This document shows, in pieces, positions 17,847-27,598 of a stretch of DNA of 64,000 nucleotides. Every line of letters starts with the position of its first letter. Position 1 is the stretch's first letter. Source of the stretch: Pedobacter sp. Leaf176 (lineage in GTDB: Bacteria > Bacteroidota > Bacteroidia > Sphingobacteriales > Sphingobacteriaceae); NCBI RefSeq assembly GCF_001424305.1, contig NZ_LMPD01000006.1:537566-601565 (forward strand), in the 5' to 3' direction. Both the position numbers and the translations under genes were made by a program. A model generated the notes under the pieces. That model was given only the letters and a program-made list of their open reading frames with translations. It searched no databases and was not told the origin of the DNA.

Positions 17847-18531
17847 AGAAGATTTTTAGCAATGAAATAAAGCTTATATACAAGTGTATGACCAGATTTT
17901 GCAAAGCAAATATATAACTAATAAAATAAACACATATGATATTCAATACTAGAACTGGTTTGTTCACTTCTTATGTCAGGTGGATGTATTTCGAATTTTC
18001 TTATTACAAATAGTAAGTATTGTGTTTAAATCTTCATAGAGGCCATCCGATATCATAACTTGTCGAAACAGTAATACTATAATTGCTGGCAAATCAAAAC
18101 ATATAAAGAAATCAAGTCTATCAGATAATATAAACTTAATTTCTATATTTTATAATTTTTCAAAAATTATACTATATTGCGGTATGAAAAAACGCGAAAT
18201 ATTAAACACAAACAAAAATAATATGTTTTGTATTTTTCTTAATACGATAAGCCCAATAAACCAAACACTTTTACTAATCAACACACTGTCAAGCATTTAA
18301 ATGATAATTAACAAATAAATTAAATTGTAACAGAAATGTCATAAATTTAGAACTCTGTAATTAATTTATTCCCTTAATTTCGTTAAAAAACTTGAAATAA
18401 CGTCTTTCAAACAACTTTAATGAGTTAAATCTAATTATAGTTGGATTTTATAAAGAAAATTAAAACACAATAATCAAATTATCCTCCGTTTTAAAAAGCA
18501 ACAAATAAATAATTTATCTTAATAAATTTTA
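17847..18531. other. AT-rich intergenic region between divergent genes
   Basis: 685 bases without a convincing gene. It separates a leftward glycosyltransferase from the rightward beta-helix lipoprotein gene, so it must hold both promoters. The composition is strongly AT-rich. I see no tRNA, no clear hairpin terminator and no long repeat. A TATAGTTG sequence near 18437, one mismatch from the Bacteroidota TAnnTTTG box, could serve the lipoprotein gene, but no good upstream TTTG partner is present. Confidence 0.5.
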
Positions 18532-19839
18532 ATGAGAATAAATCTGAAAATGCCCCTTTTTATTGCTCTAATCGCTATTTTATTTGCTTCCTGCAAAAAA
18601 AACACGGTTCCTGAAGAAATTAAATCTGAAACATCTGTTATAGCTCCGGTGGCTAACCCAGTAGCACCCACAAACCCGGTCGCCGTGATCCCTTCTTATG
18701 AGGTTGGTACCGGCTCAGGTTATTTAACCATTGATGGCAAGTCGTTGGATCTAACTTCAATAAAACTCATAAAGGTTAAAGGTGGTACATATAAAGGAAT
18801 TTATATTAAAAATATCATTGCTAGCCCTGCAAGTCCAGTAAAAATAGTTAACAATGGGCAAGTATATATTTCTGAAGGAATGGAAACAGATAACGTCAGT
18901 TACGTGACGATATCGGGAGACGCAATCAGCAATTTAACCTATGGATTCGCTTTTGAAAATATCGCTTTAAGAGCAGTAAAATTGAATGGGCTTATGAACG
19001 GCGTTACGTTAAAAAATATGAGTTTCAAAAATGTAAATGATTATTGCATTGCTGGAGAGAAAACAAACGGCAGTAACTTAGTTTATAACGGAAATAGCAA
19101 TACACGTGTTGAAAATTTTAAAATTTTAAATTGCTTTTTCGATAATGCCGGTCAAATCTCATTTGGAGGTAACCTAAACGAAAACGAAGATACAGGGCTT
19201 TTTAAAGATGTAGAAATAGCCTATAATACATTTCAGAATACAGATGCAGGTAGCCTTTGTGCTTTCACCAATGTTCAAGATTACAACATCCACCACAATG
19301 TTGTTAATAATATTAATCAATCGTCAAATAATCATAATGGTGTTTTTTATATGCAGGGTAATGGTATTTTTCACGATAATAAACTAACAAATTACCAAGG
19401 CAACGCAATTCGAATGTGGATATATTCAAGGGGAAGTTCACCTGCAACTGTTGAAATATATAATAACATTTGCTATAATACCAGAAAATACGGTGGCTTC
19501 GAGATTCAACAGTTTGATAGAAATATAATTGCTGGAAAAACAACATTTGTAAATGCCAAAGTTTATAATAATACAGTTGGAAAAATGAATACATCAAAGG
19601 ATTGGGAAGGTCAGATACTAGATTTATATAATTTCGGAGGAACCTTAGATTATTATAATAATTTAGGATTTGAGTTATATAAAGTACAAGGTGTTATTAC
19701 CGATATGATAAACTATAATGGGAATGCTGCAAAAACAAATATATCAAACAACAAATATTTTGCGCAGCAGTCTAGTGCTATAACTGATATTAATAGATTT
19801 AATTCATTATTTGCAGGTATTGGTTCGCCTGGTAATTAA
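18532..19839 (+). CDS. Lipoprotein with right-handed parallel beta-helix
   Basis: 435 residues. The leader MRINLKMPLFIALIAILFAS ends in a lipobox with C21, followed by a lysine pair, then a Pro-rich linker (residues 35-55). The rest is rich in short N-x-I/V repeats typical of parallel beta-helix proteins, such as KDVEIAYNTFQN, VQDYNIHHNVVN and ATVEIYNNICYN. Such folds occur in pectate lyases, alginate-type lyases and epimerases. No catalytic residues can be named by eye. In a polysaccharide locus it may trim or remodel the polymer at the outer membrane. A strong hairpin terminator follows 16 bases after the stop, so it is monocistronic. Confidence 0.82.
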   Translation: MRINLKMPLFIALIAILFASCKKNTVPEEIKSETSVIAPVANPVAPTNPVAVIPSYEVGTGSGYLTIDGKSLDLTSIKLIKVKGGTYKGIYIKNIIASPASPVKIVNNGQVYISEGMETDNVSYVTISGDAISNLTYGFAFENIALRAVKLNGLMNGVTLKNMSFKNVNDYCIAGEKTNGSNLVYNGNSNTRVENFKILNCFFDNAGQISFGGNLNENEDTGLFKDVEIAYNTFQNTDAGSLCAFTNVQDYNIHHNVVNNINQSSNNHNGVFYMQGNGIFHDNKLTNYQGNAIRMWIYSRGSSPATVEIYNNICYNTRKYGGFEIQQFDRNIIAGKTTFVNAKVYNNTVGKMNTSKDWEGQILDLYNFGGTLDYYNNLGFELYKVQGVITDMINYNGNAAKTNISNNKYFAQQSSAITDINRFNSLFAGIGSPGN

Positions 19840-19855
19840 AGATATTGTTCTAAAC

Positions 19856-19893
19856 AAAAAAGGTTCGTAAGTTATAAATTACGAACCTTTTTT
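19856..19893 (+). terminator. Rho-independent terminator
   Basis: A perfect 15-base stem (AAAAAAGGTTCGTAA at 19856-19870 with its complement at 19879-19893) around an 8-base loop, ending in six T. It follows the beta-helix lipoprotein gene by 16 bases. Confidence 0.9.
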
Positions 19894-20217
19894 GTTTTGG
19901 GAAATATCACTTTTATCAGGAAAAGTAACTTCACCAAAGCTCTAAATTTATGTTTGATTTGCGAATAAAATTCAGAATGCAGAAAAATGTTTTCTATCTT
20001 AGCATCAAAACCTCTATTGCCTAACACTCCTCAGATGAATTTGACATTCAAGACCATATTGATCATAAAAGAAAGCTTTACTACAAATTCTTCCAATACC
20101 ACCTTAGGAAATAAGACACAGCAACCCAAATACCTAATTAAATAAGCTCTATTCAATGTCAAACAAACTCCTAAAATATATTGAACAGATTTTGGTTTTA
20201 ACAATCATCCCAAAATA
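19894..20217. other. Intergenic region upstream of the GT-C/GtrB pair
   Basis: 324 bases between the terminator and the next start codon. Several stops occur in every frame, and no repeat or RNA gene is visible. It should contain the promoter for the two genes at 20218-22707, but I cannot point to a box with confidence. Confidence 0.45.
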
Positions 20218-21747
20218 ATGACAATCCTAAAGAAGTTGAGGCCCTCGTTGCCATATCTATTAATGTTACTATTTATAACACTTGTTAGTTTTAGAATCAT
20301 AGTAATTTTCCTGAATGTATCAGATATAGCAGGGATGGAACAAAATGTCATTTATAGCATTCAACAGCTTATATACGATGGGAAATTATACACATCCCCA
20401 TCAAAAGCCCCTTTTTCCATCACACAATATACTCCCATTTATTATATTTTAAATGCGTTTACTGCTAAAGTTTTCGGACTTACAGAAAACAACGTATATG
20501 CCTTATATTACATTGGAAGGTCGTGGAATCTATTGTTTAATCTGGCCAGTTCATTCATTGTTTATAGAATTGCAAAAGATCATTTTCAGGTAATTGGTCT
20601 AAAAGCATTATTACTTTTCATTGCATCATTCGCTCTAAATTTTGCACACAATTTTGCTGTAAGACCTGATTCGTTGCACGATCTAGCAGGAATTGCAGCG
20701 TTATACACATTTATATATTATTATAAATATAATAAAAGAAATATAACATTAATTGTTGTCGTGGTATTAACAGCCCTTGCTTTATTTTCAAAACAAAGTG
20801 GAATACAGTTCATTATAATATTTGTAGGCTTCTCTTTCCTCATTCGGGATTGGGCAACAATGGTAAAACTTATCGTATTATCTGCCCTACTTTACGGAAC
20901 TCTTTTCTACTCGACCTATTTAGTATATCCATCTTTCTTTGAGAATATTATTGGAGGTGTAAAAAACGGAATTGATGTAACAAACTTTGTAAAATATATC
21001 CTTACCAGAAGCATATTTATATTAATTGGCTGGCCGTTAATATTCTACTTTTTATATCTTTTGATTGCCAAAAATTTGATTTTTAAAGGAAACAATAGTA
21101 ATAGATTATTGGCAATCAGTTCATTAGGAACCTTAATCTTCGCCTCAGTAACTGCGTTAAAAATGGGTGCAACAACTCAATATTACGTGGTTTTTATGAA
21201 TCTAGCTTTAATTGTAGCTATACATCAAACCTTTGAATTTAATACGTTTCAAAAAAGGCGCCAATTTTTACTGCATAAATATTCGTTAGTTTCAATATTC
21301 TGCTTTTTCATAATAGTTCTATTTGGATTCTATACCTTAAAATCAATAACAAATTTTAAGAATGACCCAAAATTAATTTTACAAAAACATGCTACTGCCC
21401 AGATAGTTAAATTAATAAATGCAGACTTAAAAAGCACTAAAGGGAAATATATTTATTCGAACTTAGGCACTGATACATACGCACCATCCAGACAATATTT
21501 AAATAATATTTACTTTAAAAATTGCCTGATTCCCCAAAGAGACATTCTAGAATACTCTACTAGCAAACTAGAGGTTTTTGGATATCAAGAATTTGAGAAA
21601 TTATTTAAAAATGGCGACATCGAATACATAATTGATTCTAACCCTAATTCTAAATATGAAGTTGTAAAGGATTTTAATGAAATCAAAAAATCAAATTACA
21701 CATTGTTACTAAATATTGAAGGGTACTTAATTTACAAAATTAAATAA
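20218..21747 (+). CDS. Polytopic membrane protein, probable GT-C glycosyltransferase
   Basis: 509 residues with about ten to eleven membrane helices and a soluble C-terminal tail of about 130 residues. The first outer loop, NVSDIAGMEQNVIYSIQQLIYDG near 35-57, holds acidic residues where GT-C enzymes keep their catalytic Asp/Glu, and ITQYTPIYYILNAF resembles the ArnT/GT39 layout. It ends 6 bp before a DPM-type GT2 gene. Polyprenyl-phosphate sugar synthases beside GT-C proteins commonly form a donor-synthase plus transferase pair, as in GtrB and GtrC of phage serotype conversion. Function is inferred from this pairing. Confidence 0.65.
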   Translation: MTILKKLRPSLPYLLMLLFITLVSFRIIVIFLNVSDIAGMEQNVIYSIQQLIYDGKLYTSPSKAPFSITQYTPIYYILNAFTAKVFGLTENNVYALYYIGRSWNLLFNLASSFIVYRIAKDHFQVIGLKALLLFIASFALNFAHNFAVRPDSLHDLAGIAALYTFIYYYKYNKRNITLIVVVVLTALALFSKQSGIQFIIIFVGFSFLIRDWATMVKLIVLSALLYGTLFYSTYLVYPSFFENIIGGVKNGIDVTNFVKYILTRSIFILIGWPLIFYFLYLLIAKNLIFKGNNSNRLLAISSLGTLIFASVTALKMGATTQYYVVFMNLALIVAIHQTFEFNTFQKRRQFLLHKYSLVSIFCFFIIVLFGFYTLKSITNFKNDPKLILQKHATAQIVKLINADLKSTKGKYIYSNLGTDTYAPSRQYLNNIYFKNCLIPQRDILEYSTSKLEVFGYQEFEKLFKNGDIEYIIDSNPNSKYEVVKDFNEIKKSNYTLLLNIEGYLIYKIK

Positions 21748-21753
21748 TACCAT

Positions 21754-22707
21754 ATGGAAGAAAAAGTAGTAATTATTACCCCCTGTTTTAATGAAAATAC
21801 TACCGTAATTTCATTTCTAAAGAATGTTGAAAGCGTAATAGAAAAACTTCCTCAAAGGTTTGAGGTCGTTGTAGTTGACGACTGCTCTTCAGATCATACC
21901 CTTTCTTTGTTGAAGGAATTTAAATTCTCATCAACAAATGCCAATTTAACCGTATTAGAATTAAAGTTTAATGTTGGCCATCAGGCTGCTATTTACCAAG
22001 GCTTGTTATATTCTAATAGTTTATCATCGGATAAATTTATCATAATGGATTCTGATGGCGAAGATGACCCGGAAGCCATTGCTGACTTGGTCAAGTTTAA
22101 AGATTTTGATATCGTTAACGTGGCACGAGGTAGAAGAAAAGAAAGCTTTTCTTTTCAGGCATCGTATTATATCTATAGGTTTATATTTAAAGTCATTACC
22201 GGAAAAATCTTAAATTTTGGCAATTTCTGCATGATAAAAAAGAAAGTTTTAAAAACCTCCTGCTATACCGGATTTATACATTTTGCTGCTCATCTTTCTA
22301 AACAAAAAGTTTCATCAACTAGTATCGTTTACAATAGGTTAAAAAGAATAGATGGGAAATCAAAAATGAACTTAACCAGCTTGGTTCATCATGCATTTAA
22401 ATCTTTTGTAGAGTACGCGGAAGAATTATTAATGGTTTTTTTAAGAATTTTTATGCTGATAATTGTTTCTTTTATGGGTTTTATCGGCATTGTTCTATAC
22501 AAAAAATTCTTCACAGATGAAGCTATTTTAGGTTGGGCCAGTACTATGACAGTAAGCTTATTTACAACAGCCTTAATCTGTATTGGTTTCTTCGTGATGG
22601 GTATTTTACTACTTAATATGATATCCCAAAAGAGCCAGAGCAAAAATGAAATATTCAACAAACTGGCGAACAATGAAGTTTTACCTTCAGATAGCTTAAA
22701 ATTATAG
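21754..22707 (+). CDS. GtrB/DPM-like polyprenyl-phosphate glycosyltransferase
   Basis: 317 residues. GT2 motifs: VVIITPCFNENTTV near 4-17, VVVVDDCSSDHT near 38-49, LKFNVGHQAAIYQGL near 72-86, and IIMDSDGEDDPEAI near 98-111, whose D-S-D and following acidic residues correspond to the DSDxQDxP signature of dolichol- and undecaprenyl-phosphate sugar synthases. Two C-terminal membrane helices (near 225-247 and 263-289) match the GtrB architecture. It makes a lipid-phosphate monosaccharide on the cytoplasmic side. The upstream GT-C protein, 6 bp away, is the likely user. No GtrA-type flippase is adjacent. Confidence 0.85.
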   Translation: MEEKVVIITPCFNENTTVISFLKNVESVIEKLPQRFEVVVVDDCSSDHTLSLLKEFKFSSTNANLTVLELKFNVGHQAAIYQGLLYSNSLSSDKFIIMDSDGEDDPEAIADLVKFKDFDIVNVARGRRKESFSFQASYYIYRFIFKVITGKILNFGNFCMIKKKVLKTSCYTGFIHFAAHLSKQKVSSTSIVYNRLKRIDGKSKMNLTSLVHHAFKSFVEYAEELLMVFLRIFMLIIVSFMGFIGIVLYKKFFTDEAILGWASTMTVSLFTTALICIGFFVMGILLLNMISQKSQSKNEIFNKLANNEVLPSDSLKL

Positions 22708-22723
22708 AAGGAGATTTCTTCTT

Positions 22724-23608
22724 CTATAATTTTATAAAGGCCTTTTTGATCTTGTTAAAAATCTTTCTGATGTGTCTTTGATTTCCGCTAATTGGTTTAA
22801 AGTTTTTCCAAGGTGTTAGTGATAAATACCTGTAAAATTCATCTTTATATACTTCTTTCGAATTGTACGTTTTAAATATAGGCTTAATATCAAGAAAATG
22901 AACCAATGATGGATTATCATTTTCATTAAAAGCAAACCAGTTCCATTTTGGATCTAATTGTAACCATCTATTAGCCAAAACAACGTTCAAACCATATTGA
23001 TCTGCCAATTGAACATATTTTTTATGAATTCTTAAAGCATCAATTACTTTTTCAGAAATACCTTCTGTTTTCCATTTCTTAGGATTAACAACCAAGACAC
23101 CTGAATTGAAATATTTTGTGTCAGCCGTAAGTCCTAGCTCGGCGTAATTTGCTATACCACCCCATTTGCAATCGACAGTTTTACCCACGTCTTGTGCTGC
23201 AGCAACTGTGTATTCTCCCAGTGATAGGTTCCACAATTTGGAAATATCATCCTGAACTATGGTATCCACATCCAGATATATCAGTTTTTCTACATTTTCG
23301 TCAACCACATAAGGTGAAAAAACCCTCATATAAGCAGTTAATGGAAACGCTGAGCTATCAACAGGAATCGTTATATGAGCTGGAACGATTTCTTTGCTGT
23401 TAAACCATTTAATTGTTATCCTTGATGGATCTACAGTTGATTCTAATTTCTTCCTGAAAGATTTTGCAATTCCATCGTCGATTATATGGAAATCAATATG
23501 TTCGTTTGTTTTGTGATTTAAATCAATTGATTTAAGCAATGCAACAATTAATATTGCGTAGTGATTATCACTAGCTACAATTATCGATATATTATTATTC
23601 ACTTTCAC
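22724..23608 (-). CDS. GT8 glycosyltransferase
   Basis: 294 residues. ISIIVASDNHYAILIVALLKSI at the start, FHIIDDGI, KLIYLDVDTIVQDDISKLW with the metal-binding D-V-D near residue 105, YFNSGVLVVNPKKW, and QYGLNVVLANRWLQLDPKWNW are the standard GT8 blocks (retaining galactosyl/glucosyl transfer, LgtC or RfaJ type). The last part, VHFLDIKPIFKTY, contains the GT8 His (equivalent to HxxGxxKPW but degenerate). A same-length paralogue lies 30 bp upstream on the same strand, with the flippase gene beyond; all three likely form one transcript. Confidence 0.92.
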   Translation of the reverse strand: MKVNNNISIIVASDNHYAILIVALLKSIDLNHKTNEHIDFHIIDDGIAKSFRKKLESTVDPSRITIKWFNSKEIVPAHITIPVDSSAFPLTAYMRVFSPYVVDENVEKLIYLDVDTIVQDDISKLWNLSLGEYTVAAAQDVGKTVDCKWGGIANYAELGLTADTKYFNSGVLVVNPKKWKTEGISEKVIDALRIHKKYVQLADQYGLNVVLANRWLQLDPKWNWFAFNENDNPSLVHFLDIKPIFKTYNSKEVYKDEFYRYLSLTPWKNFKPISGNQRHIRKIFNKIKKAFIKL

Positions 23609-23638
23609 GCTATAAGAGTTATATAAATTATCTGATTA

Positions 23639-24523
23639 TTATTTCAAAAATTTGAATTTCAGTTTTTGAATGATATTATTTATTTTTTTTAAATATCTGC
23701 TTGAGGCACCTATCGGTTTAAAGTTTATCCATTTGGTTTGATTTAAGTAATGGTAAAACTCATCTCTATAATTATATGCATAAGTTTTATAAATAGGCTT
23801 TCTATGAAAATAGTGAATTAATTTTGGATTTGGGTCTTCATTTACAGAAAAACAATTCCATAGCCTGTCGATTTCAAACCAATTGGCAATTAATGCGATA
23901 TTTAATCCATACTGATCGCCTAACGACGCATATTTTTTATTCTCATTGATGGCATTTATTGTTTTTCTGGTAATATCTTGCTCAAGCCATTTTTCAATAT
24001 TAATGATTTGCAAACCAGCGTTAAAATACTTTTCATCGGGGTTTAATCCCAATTCTTTGTAATTTTCTATTCCATTCCCAATTGTTTTAACGATCGGGCC
24101 TATGGTATCGCTTGCTGCTCCTATTACAAATTTTCCGGTATCAATAGCCCATAAGTTTGCGATATCGTCCAGCATTATCATATCCACGTCCATAAAAATT
24201 GCCCGCTCAACATCTTTAGGTACAATATAGGGTATAAGTAGTCTGATGTACGTATTTATAGGATATGCATTATTTACAATTGGAAGGTTAATATCTTTCG
24301 GAATAATTTCCGTCATTTTTAACCATATCAATTTCATCTTAACTAAACTTAGCGATTGCTCTAATTTAGACTTGTTTGTCCTTGAAATGTTGTCATCAAC
24401 GATATAGACATCAACAATTGAACTATCAGTGTGGTTAATCTCTATTGATTTCAACAATGCTGCTAATAAAACGACATAGTTGTTATCGCAAGCCAACACA
24501 ACAGAAATGTTATTTTTTTTCAT
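23639..24523 (-). CDS. GT8 glycosyltransferase, tandem paralogue
   Basis: 294 residues, exactly the length of its neighbour and aligned with it throughout: ISVVLACDNNYVVLLAALLKSIE, VYIVDDNI, RAIFMDVDMIMLDDIANLW (D-V-D metal site), YFNAGLQIINIEKW, QYGLNIALIANWFEIDRLWN, IHYFHRKPIYKTY. The blocks are those of GT8 retaining enzymes. The two copies have diverged considerably, so they probably add different sugars or linkages. Its start lies 14 bp inside the end of the upstream flippase gene, indicating translational coupling. Confidence 0.92.
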   Translation of the reverse strand: MKKNNISVVLACDNNYVVLLAALLKSIEINHTDSSIVDVYIVDDNISRTNKSKLEQSLSLVKMKLIWLKMTEIIPKDINLPIVNNAYPINTYIRLLIPYIVPKDVERAIFMDVDMIMLDDIANLWAIDTGKFVIGAASDTIGPIVKTIGNGIENYKELGLNPDEKYFNAGLQIINIEKWLEQDITRKTINAINENKKYASLGDQYGLNIALIANWFEIDRLWNCFSVNEDPNPKLIHYFHRKPIYKTYAYNYRDEFYHYLNQTKWINFKPIGASSRYLKKINNIIQKLKFKFLK

Positions 24524-25886
24524 TGATTATTTTATCTGAACTTTTAAAAAAGGTTTCATTTAACTGTTTTATGAGAAGAATTAATTCTTTAAATCCAACC
24601 TGGTAGATGCTTAGAAAGCTGAACTTCGAATAATTATTCAATGGTTTGTAAGTCATATAAATTGCAACAATTATTGGTGTCACGGATGCAAAAGCGATGG
24701 AATAAACAGAATGATAAATGCCAACGAATGCAAATACAGCGGCAAGATTGACTAACGACATTATAATAATTTTATAAAAATTAATTTTAGGCTGGTGTAT
24801 GATATCTACTCCAATTGCAAAGAACCTATCGGCAGGATATAACAAGGCAATAACCATAAAAATTCTAAAAAGGTTTGGTGCCTCATTAGCTACATATCCT
24901 TTACCACCCAGCAAATGAATAATGGGTTGGGCAAAAATTAAAGCGACAATTACTACTGGAATTAGTACAATAGTTAACATGCCTATCAGCTTTTTTAATG
25001 TGTAAACCATCTCAATTTTTTCACCCTTGTTATAATGAGCAGACAGCAACGGCATACCACTGGTAACAAAACTTAATAATGGTATTTCTACTATTTGTAA
25101 TAATTTTCCTCCCAAATTGTACATCGCCAATGCAGCAGGTCCTATTAAAAAATTAATTACGAAAGTATTTGTTACTCCAAATAAATTTGAGCTGATATTC
25201 GTGCCCATGCTATATTTTCCAAAATGAAAAAGTTCCCATGCTGTAGCGATCTTGGCCTTAAAAACTGATGAAATCATAGTCCACCTTAATACCAAAACTA
25301 TGCAACTGGCAAATAAATTTGAGCCTATAAAAGTGTACATTACCGTCGTCAGATTTAGTTTACCTAAATAAGCCAAAGTAAATATGATTAATGTATAAGA
25401 GCCTTGATTAAATATTCTTAACCACAACAATCTATCAAATCGCTTATTTGCCTGAACGATACAATCGGCCATAAAACAGGGTAATGTAATAAGGGATATA
25501 ATCGAAAAATATTTTAAAAATAATGCTAAACCTTGGTCGGTTACATACAAGGAAATAAAATAGGTTGGTATATTAATTATTAAAAATAGCACTGAAATTA
25601 CTAAAGCTAATAACCAGGACGAACCGGCCACTTCGTTTCCCCGCTCTTCTGTTGTACCCGAAAAAAACTTAACAATTGTTATCGTCAAAAACCCAGCCCG
25701 GAGATTATCTACTAAACCCACAATAGCTAAAAAGAAAATATAAATACCTATATCAACTACGGTGAGATTCCTATATAAAATAGATAAGGTAATCATTCCA
25801 AAAACAGCCATCATTCCATTCGCGAGCAGGGATTGAAAATGCATATTTTTAAAAATTGCAAACGCCTTTTTTATAATCTTTATCAT
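24510..25886 (-). CDS. Wzx-type polysaccharide flippase
   Basis: 458 residues with about 12-14 hydrophobic helices spread over the whole length and short charged loops, as in the polysaccharide-transport (PST) family of the MATE superfamily. Landmarks: LANGMMAVFGMITLSILYRNL near the start and LLGGKGYVANEAPNLFRIFM in the second half, a typical end-of-helix G-x-x-Y block. It would flip lipid-linked repeat units across the inner membrane to the Wzy-type polymerase encoded at 34191. It overlaps the downstream GT8 gene by 14 bp and follows the GMC gene by 24 bp on the same strand. Confidence 0.87.
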   Translation of the reverse strand: MIKIIKKAFAIFKNMHFQSLLANGMMAVFGMITLSILYRNLTVVDIGIYIFFLAIVGLVDNLRAGFLTITIVKFFSGTTEERGNEVAGSSWLLALVISVLFLIINIPTYFISLYVTDQGLALFLKYFSIISLITLPCFMADCIVQANKRFDRLLWLRIFNQGSYTLIIFTLAYLGKLNLTTVMYTFIGSNLFASCIVLVLRWTMISSVFKAKIATAWELFHFGKYSMGTNISSNLFGVTNTFVINFLIGPAALAMYNLGGKLLQIVEIPLLSFVTSGMPLLSAHYNKGEKIEMVYTLKKLIGMLTIVLIPVVIVALIFAQPIIHLLGGKGYVANEAPNLFRIFMVIALLYPADRFFAIGVDIIHQPKINFYKIIIMSLVNLAAVFAFVGIYHSVYSIAFASVTPIIVAIYMTYKPLNNYSKFSFLSIYQVGFKELILLIKQLNETFFKSSDKIINEKK

Positions 25887-25910
25887 TTATCTAGCGTAAT
25901 TGCATCGTTG

Positions 25911-27596
25911 TTATAAATTACCATTTCTTATTTCATTTACTGCGAAATCAACAGCTCTGGCAGTAAGTGCCATATATGTTAATGATGGATTTTGACAAGC
26001 AGAGGATGTCATACAACTTCCGTCAGTTATAAATACATTTTTTGCTGAGTGGATTTGATTATTAGAATTAAGAACAGATGTAGCAGGGTCAGTTCCCATA
26101 CGAGCGGTTCCCATTTCATGTATAGTCGAACCTCCAGGCTTATTATAATTAAACATACTTACATCAGAAAAACCTGCATCTTTTAACATAGTGGCACAAG
26201 TTTCCTGAATGTCTTTCATCATATTTTTTTCATTCTCTTTAAATGAAAAATCTATTTTGACTAAAGGCAATCCCCATTTATCTTTTTGCGTTTCATCTAA
26301 TGAGATTTGATTTTCGAAATAAGGCAAACATTCACCCCAACCTGCCATCCAGATCGTCCAAGGACCTGGCGTTGTTAATTTAGATTTAAAATCAACTCCA
26401 AACCCCAGCTCACCTTGCCTATCTTCCCATTCTTTACGTTCTCCATCACCTTGAATATTATAACCTCTTTTAAAATCTAAACCTTCACTTTCTTTTAAGT
26501 TTCGGTACCTTGGGATTAGAAAACCACATGGTCTTCTACCTTTATAATATTTATCTTCGAATCCTTTAAAAACACCATAAGCACCTGCAGATGAATGATG
26601 ATCCATTAAATTGTGTCCAAGTTGGCCGCTGTCATTACCTAATCCAGAAGGAAACCTTTTCGACTTTGAATTTAGCAATATAGAAGTTGTAGCAATCGTT
26701 GAAGCATTAACAAATATAATTTTGGATTTGTAAATAAGAGTTTCATTCGTATTTGCATCTATTACTTTAACGCCAGAAGCCTTTTGTGTTTCTTCGTCAT
26801 ATAAAATTTCGGCAACAATAGAAAACGGCCGCAATTTCAAATTGCCTGTTTTTTCTGCAGCGGGAATAGTTGAACTGTTGCTACTGAAATAACCTCCAAA
26901 AGGGCATCCCCTGTTGCATAAATTTCTATTTTGACAGGGTCCCCGGTCATCCCAACCACGAGAAAGGTTTGCAACTCTTGCTATAGTTAATACTTTATTT
27001 TCTTTATTTTTTATCGATGTTTTTAAGTGACTTTCTACACAATTTAGTTCCATTGGTGGTAGAAATTGTCCATCGGGTAGATGCGGCAAATTTTCTGCTT
27101 GTCCACTTACCCCAATGAACTGCTCAACATAATCATACCACTTTTCTAAATCTCTGTATCTAATCGGCCAATCTACGCCAACCCCATCTTTCTTATTTGC
27201 CTCGAAATCTAGATCACTAAAACGGTAACACTGTCTTCCCCAAGTTAAGGATTTACCACCAACCTGATAGCCTCTTAACCAATTAAATGGCTTTTCTTGT
27301 ATATATGGATGAACTTTGTCGCTTACAAAGAAATGTTTATCTGCCGGACTGTAAACATTACTATGAATTGGATCTTCTTGTATATCCTGAAGCGTGTTGT
27401 GTAATCCATTTTTAAATTCCCAGGGTTTTAAGTTGGCTGTAGGATAATCAATAATGTGCCTCACGTCTCTTCCTCTTTCCAGCAATAATGTTTTTAACCC
27501 TTTCTTACACAATTCCATTGCAGCCCAACCACCACTTATACCAGAACCAATTACAATGGCATCGTAAACTTGTTCTGTATTAGCAGTTGTATCCAT
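25911..27596 (-). CDS. GMC-family FAD oxidoreductase, sugar dehydrogenase-like
   Basis: I take the ATG at 27596 (MDTTANTEQVYDAIVIG), 2 bp after the upstream stop; the frame is open a little further but the extra residues lie inside the partner gene. 561 residues. Dinucleotide fold DAIVIGSGISGGWAAMEL, FAD-side TWGRQCYRF, active-site HEMGTARMG and the conserved NPSLTYMAL. A cysteine group C-x5-C-x3-C occurs in CQNRNLCNRGCPFGG, at the place where bacterial FAD sugar dehydrogenases bind an iron-sulfur cluster. No signal peptide; the adjacent Tat-leader subunit probably carries it to the periplasm. The substrate may be a sugar in the polymer or its precursor. Confidence 0.9.
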   Translation of the reverse strand: MDTTANTEQVYDAIVIGSGISGGWAAMELCKKGLKTLLLERGRDVRHIIDYPTANLKPWEFKNGLHNTLQDIQEDPIHSNVYSPADKHFFVSDKVHPYIQEKPFNWLRGYQVGGKSLTWGRQCYRFSDLDFEANKKDGVGVDWPIRYRDLEKWYDYVEQFIGVSGQAENLPHLPDGQFLPPMELNCVESHLKTSIKNKENKVLTIARVANLSRGWDDRGPCQNRNLCNRGCPFGGYFSSNSSTIPAAEKTGNLKLRPFSIVAEILYDEETQKASGVKVIDANTNETLIYKSKIIFVNASTIATTSILLNSKSKRFPSGLGNDSGQLGHNLMDHHSSAGAYGVFKGFEDKYYKGRRPCGFLIPRYRNLKESEGLDFKRGYNIQGDGERKEWEDRQGELGFGVDFKSKLTTPGPWTIWMAGWGECLPYFENQISLDETQKDKWGLPLVKIDFSFKENEKNMMKDIQETCATMLKDAGFSDVSMFNYNKPGGSTIHEMGTARMGTDPATSVLNSNNQIHSAKNVFITDGSCMTSSACQNPSLTYMALTARAVDFAVNEIRNGNL

Positions 27597-27598
27597 AA

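Noticed and set aside
18184..18300. A 38-codon frame on the plus strand in the 685-base gap (starts MKKREILNTNKNN).
   Set aside because: AT-rich, no recognisable domain or helix, no close neighbour to share an operon with; likely chance.
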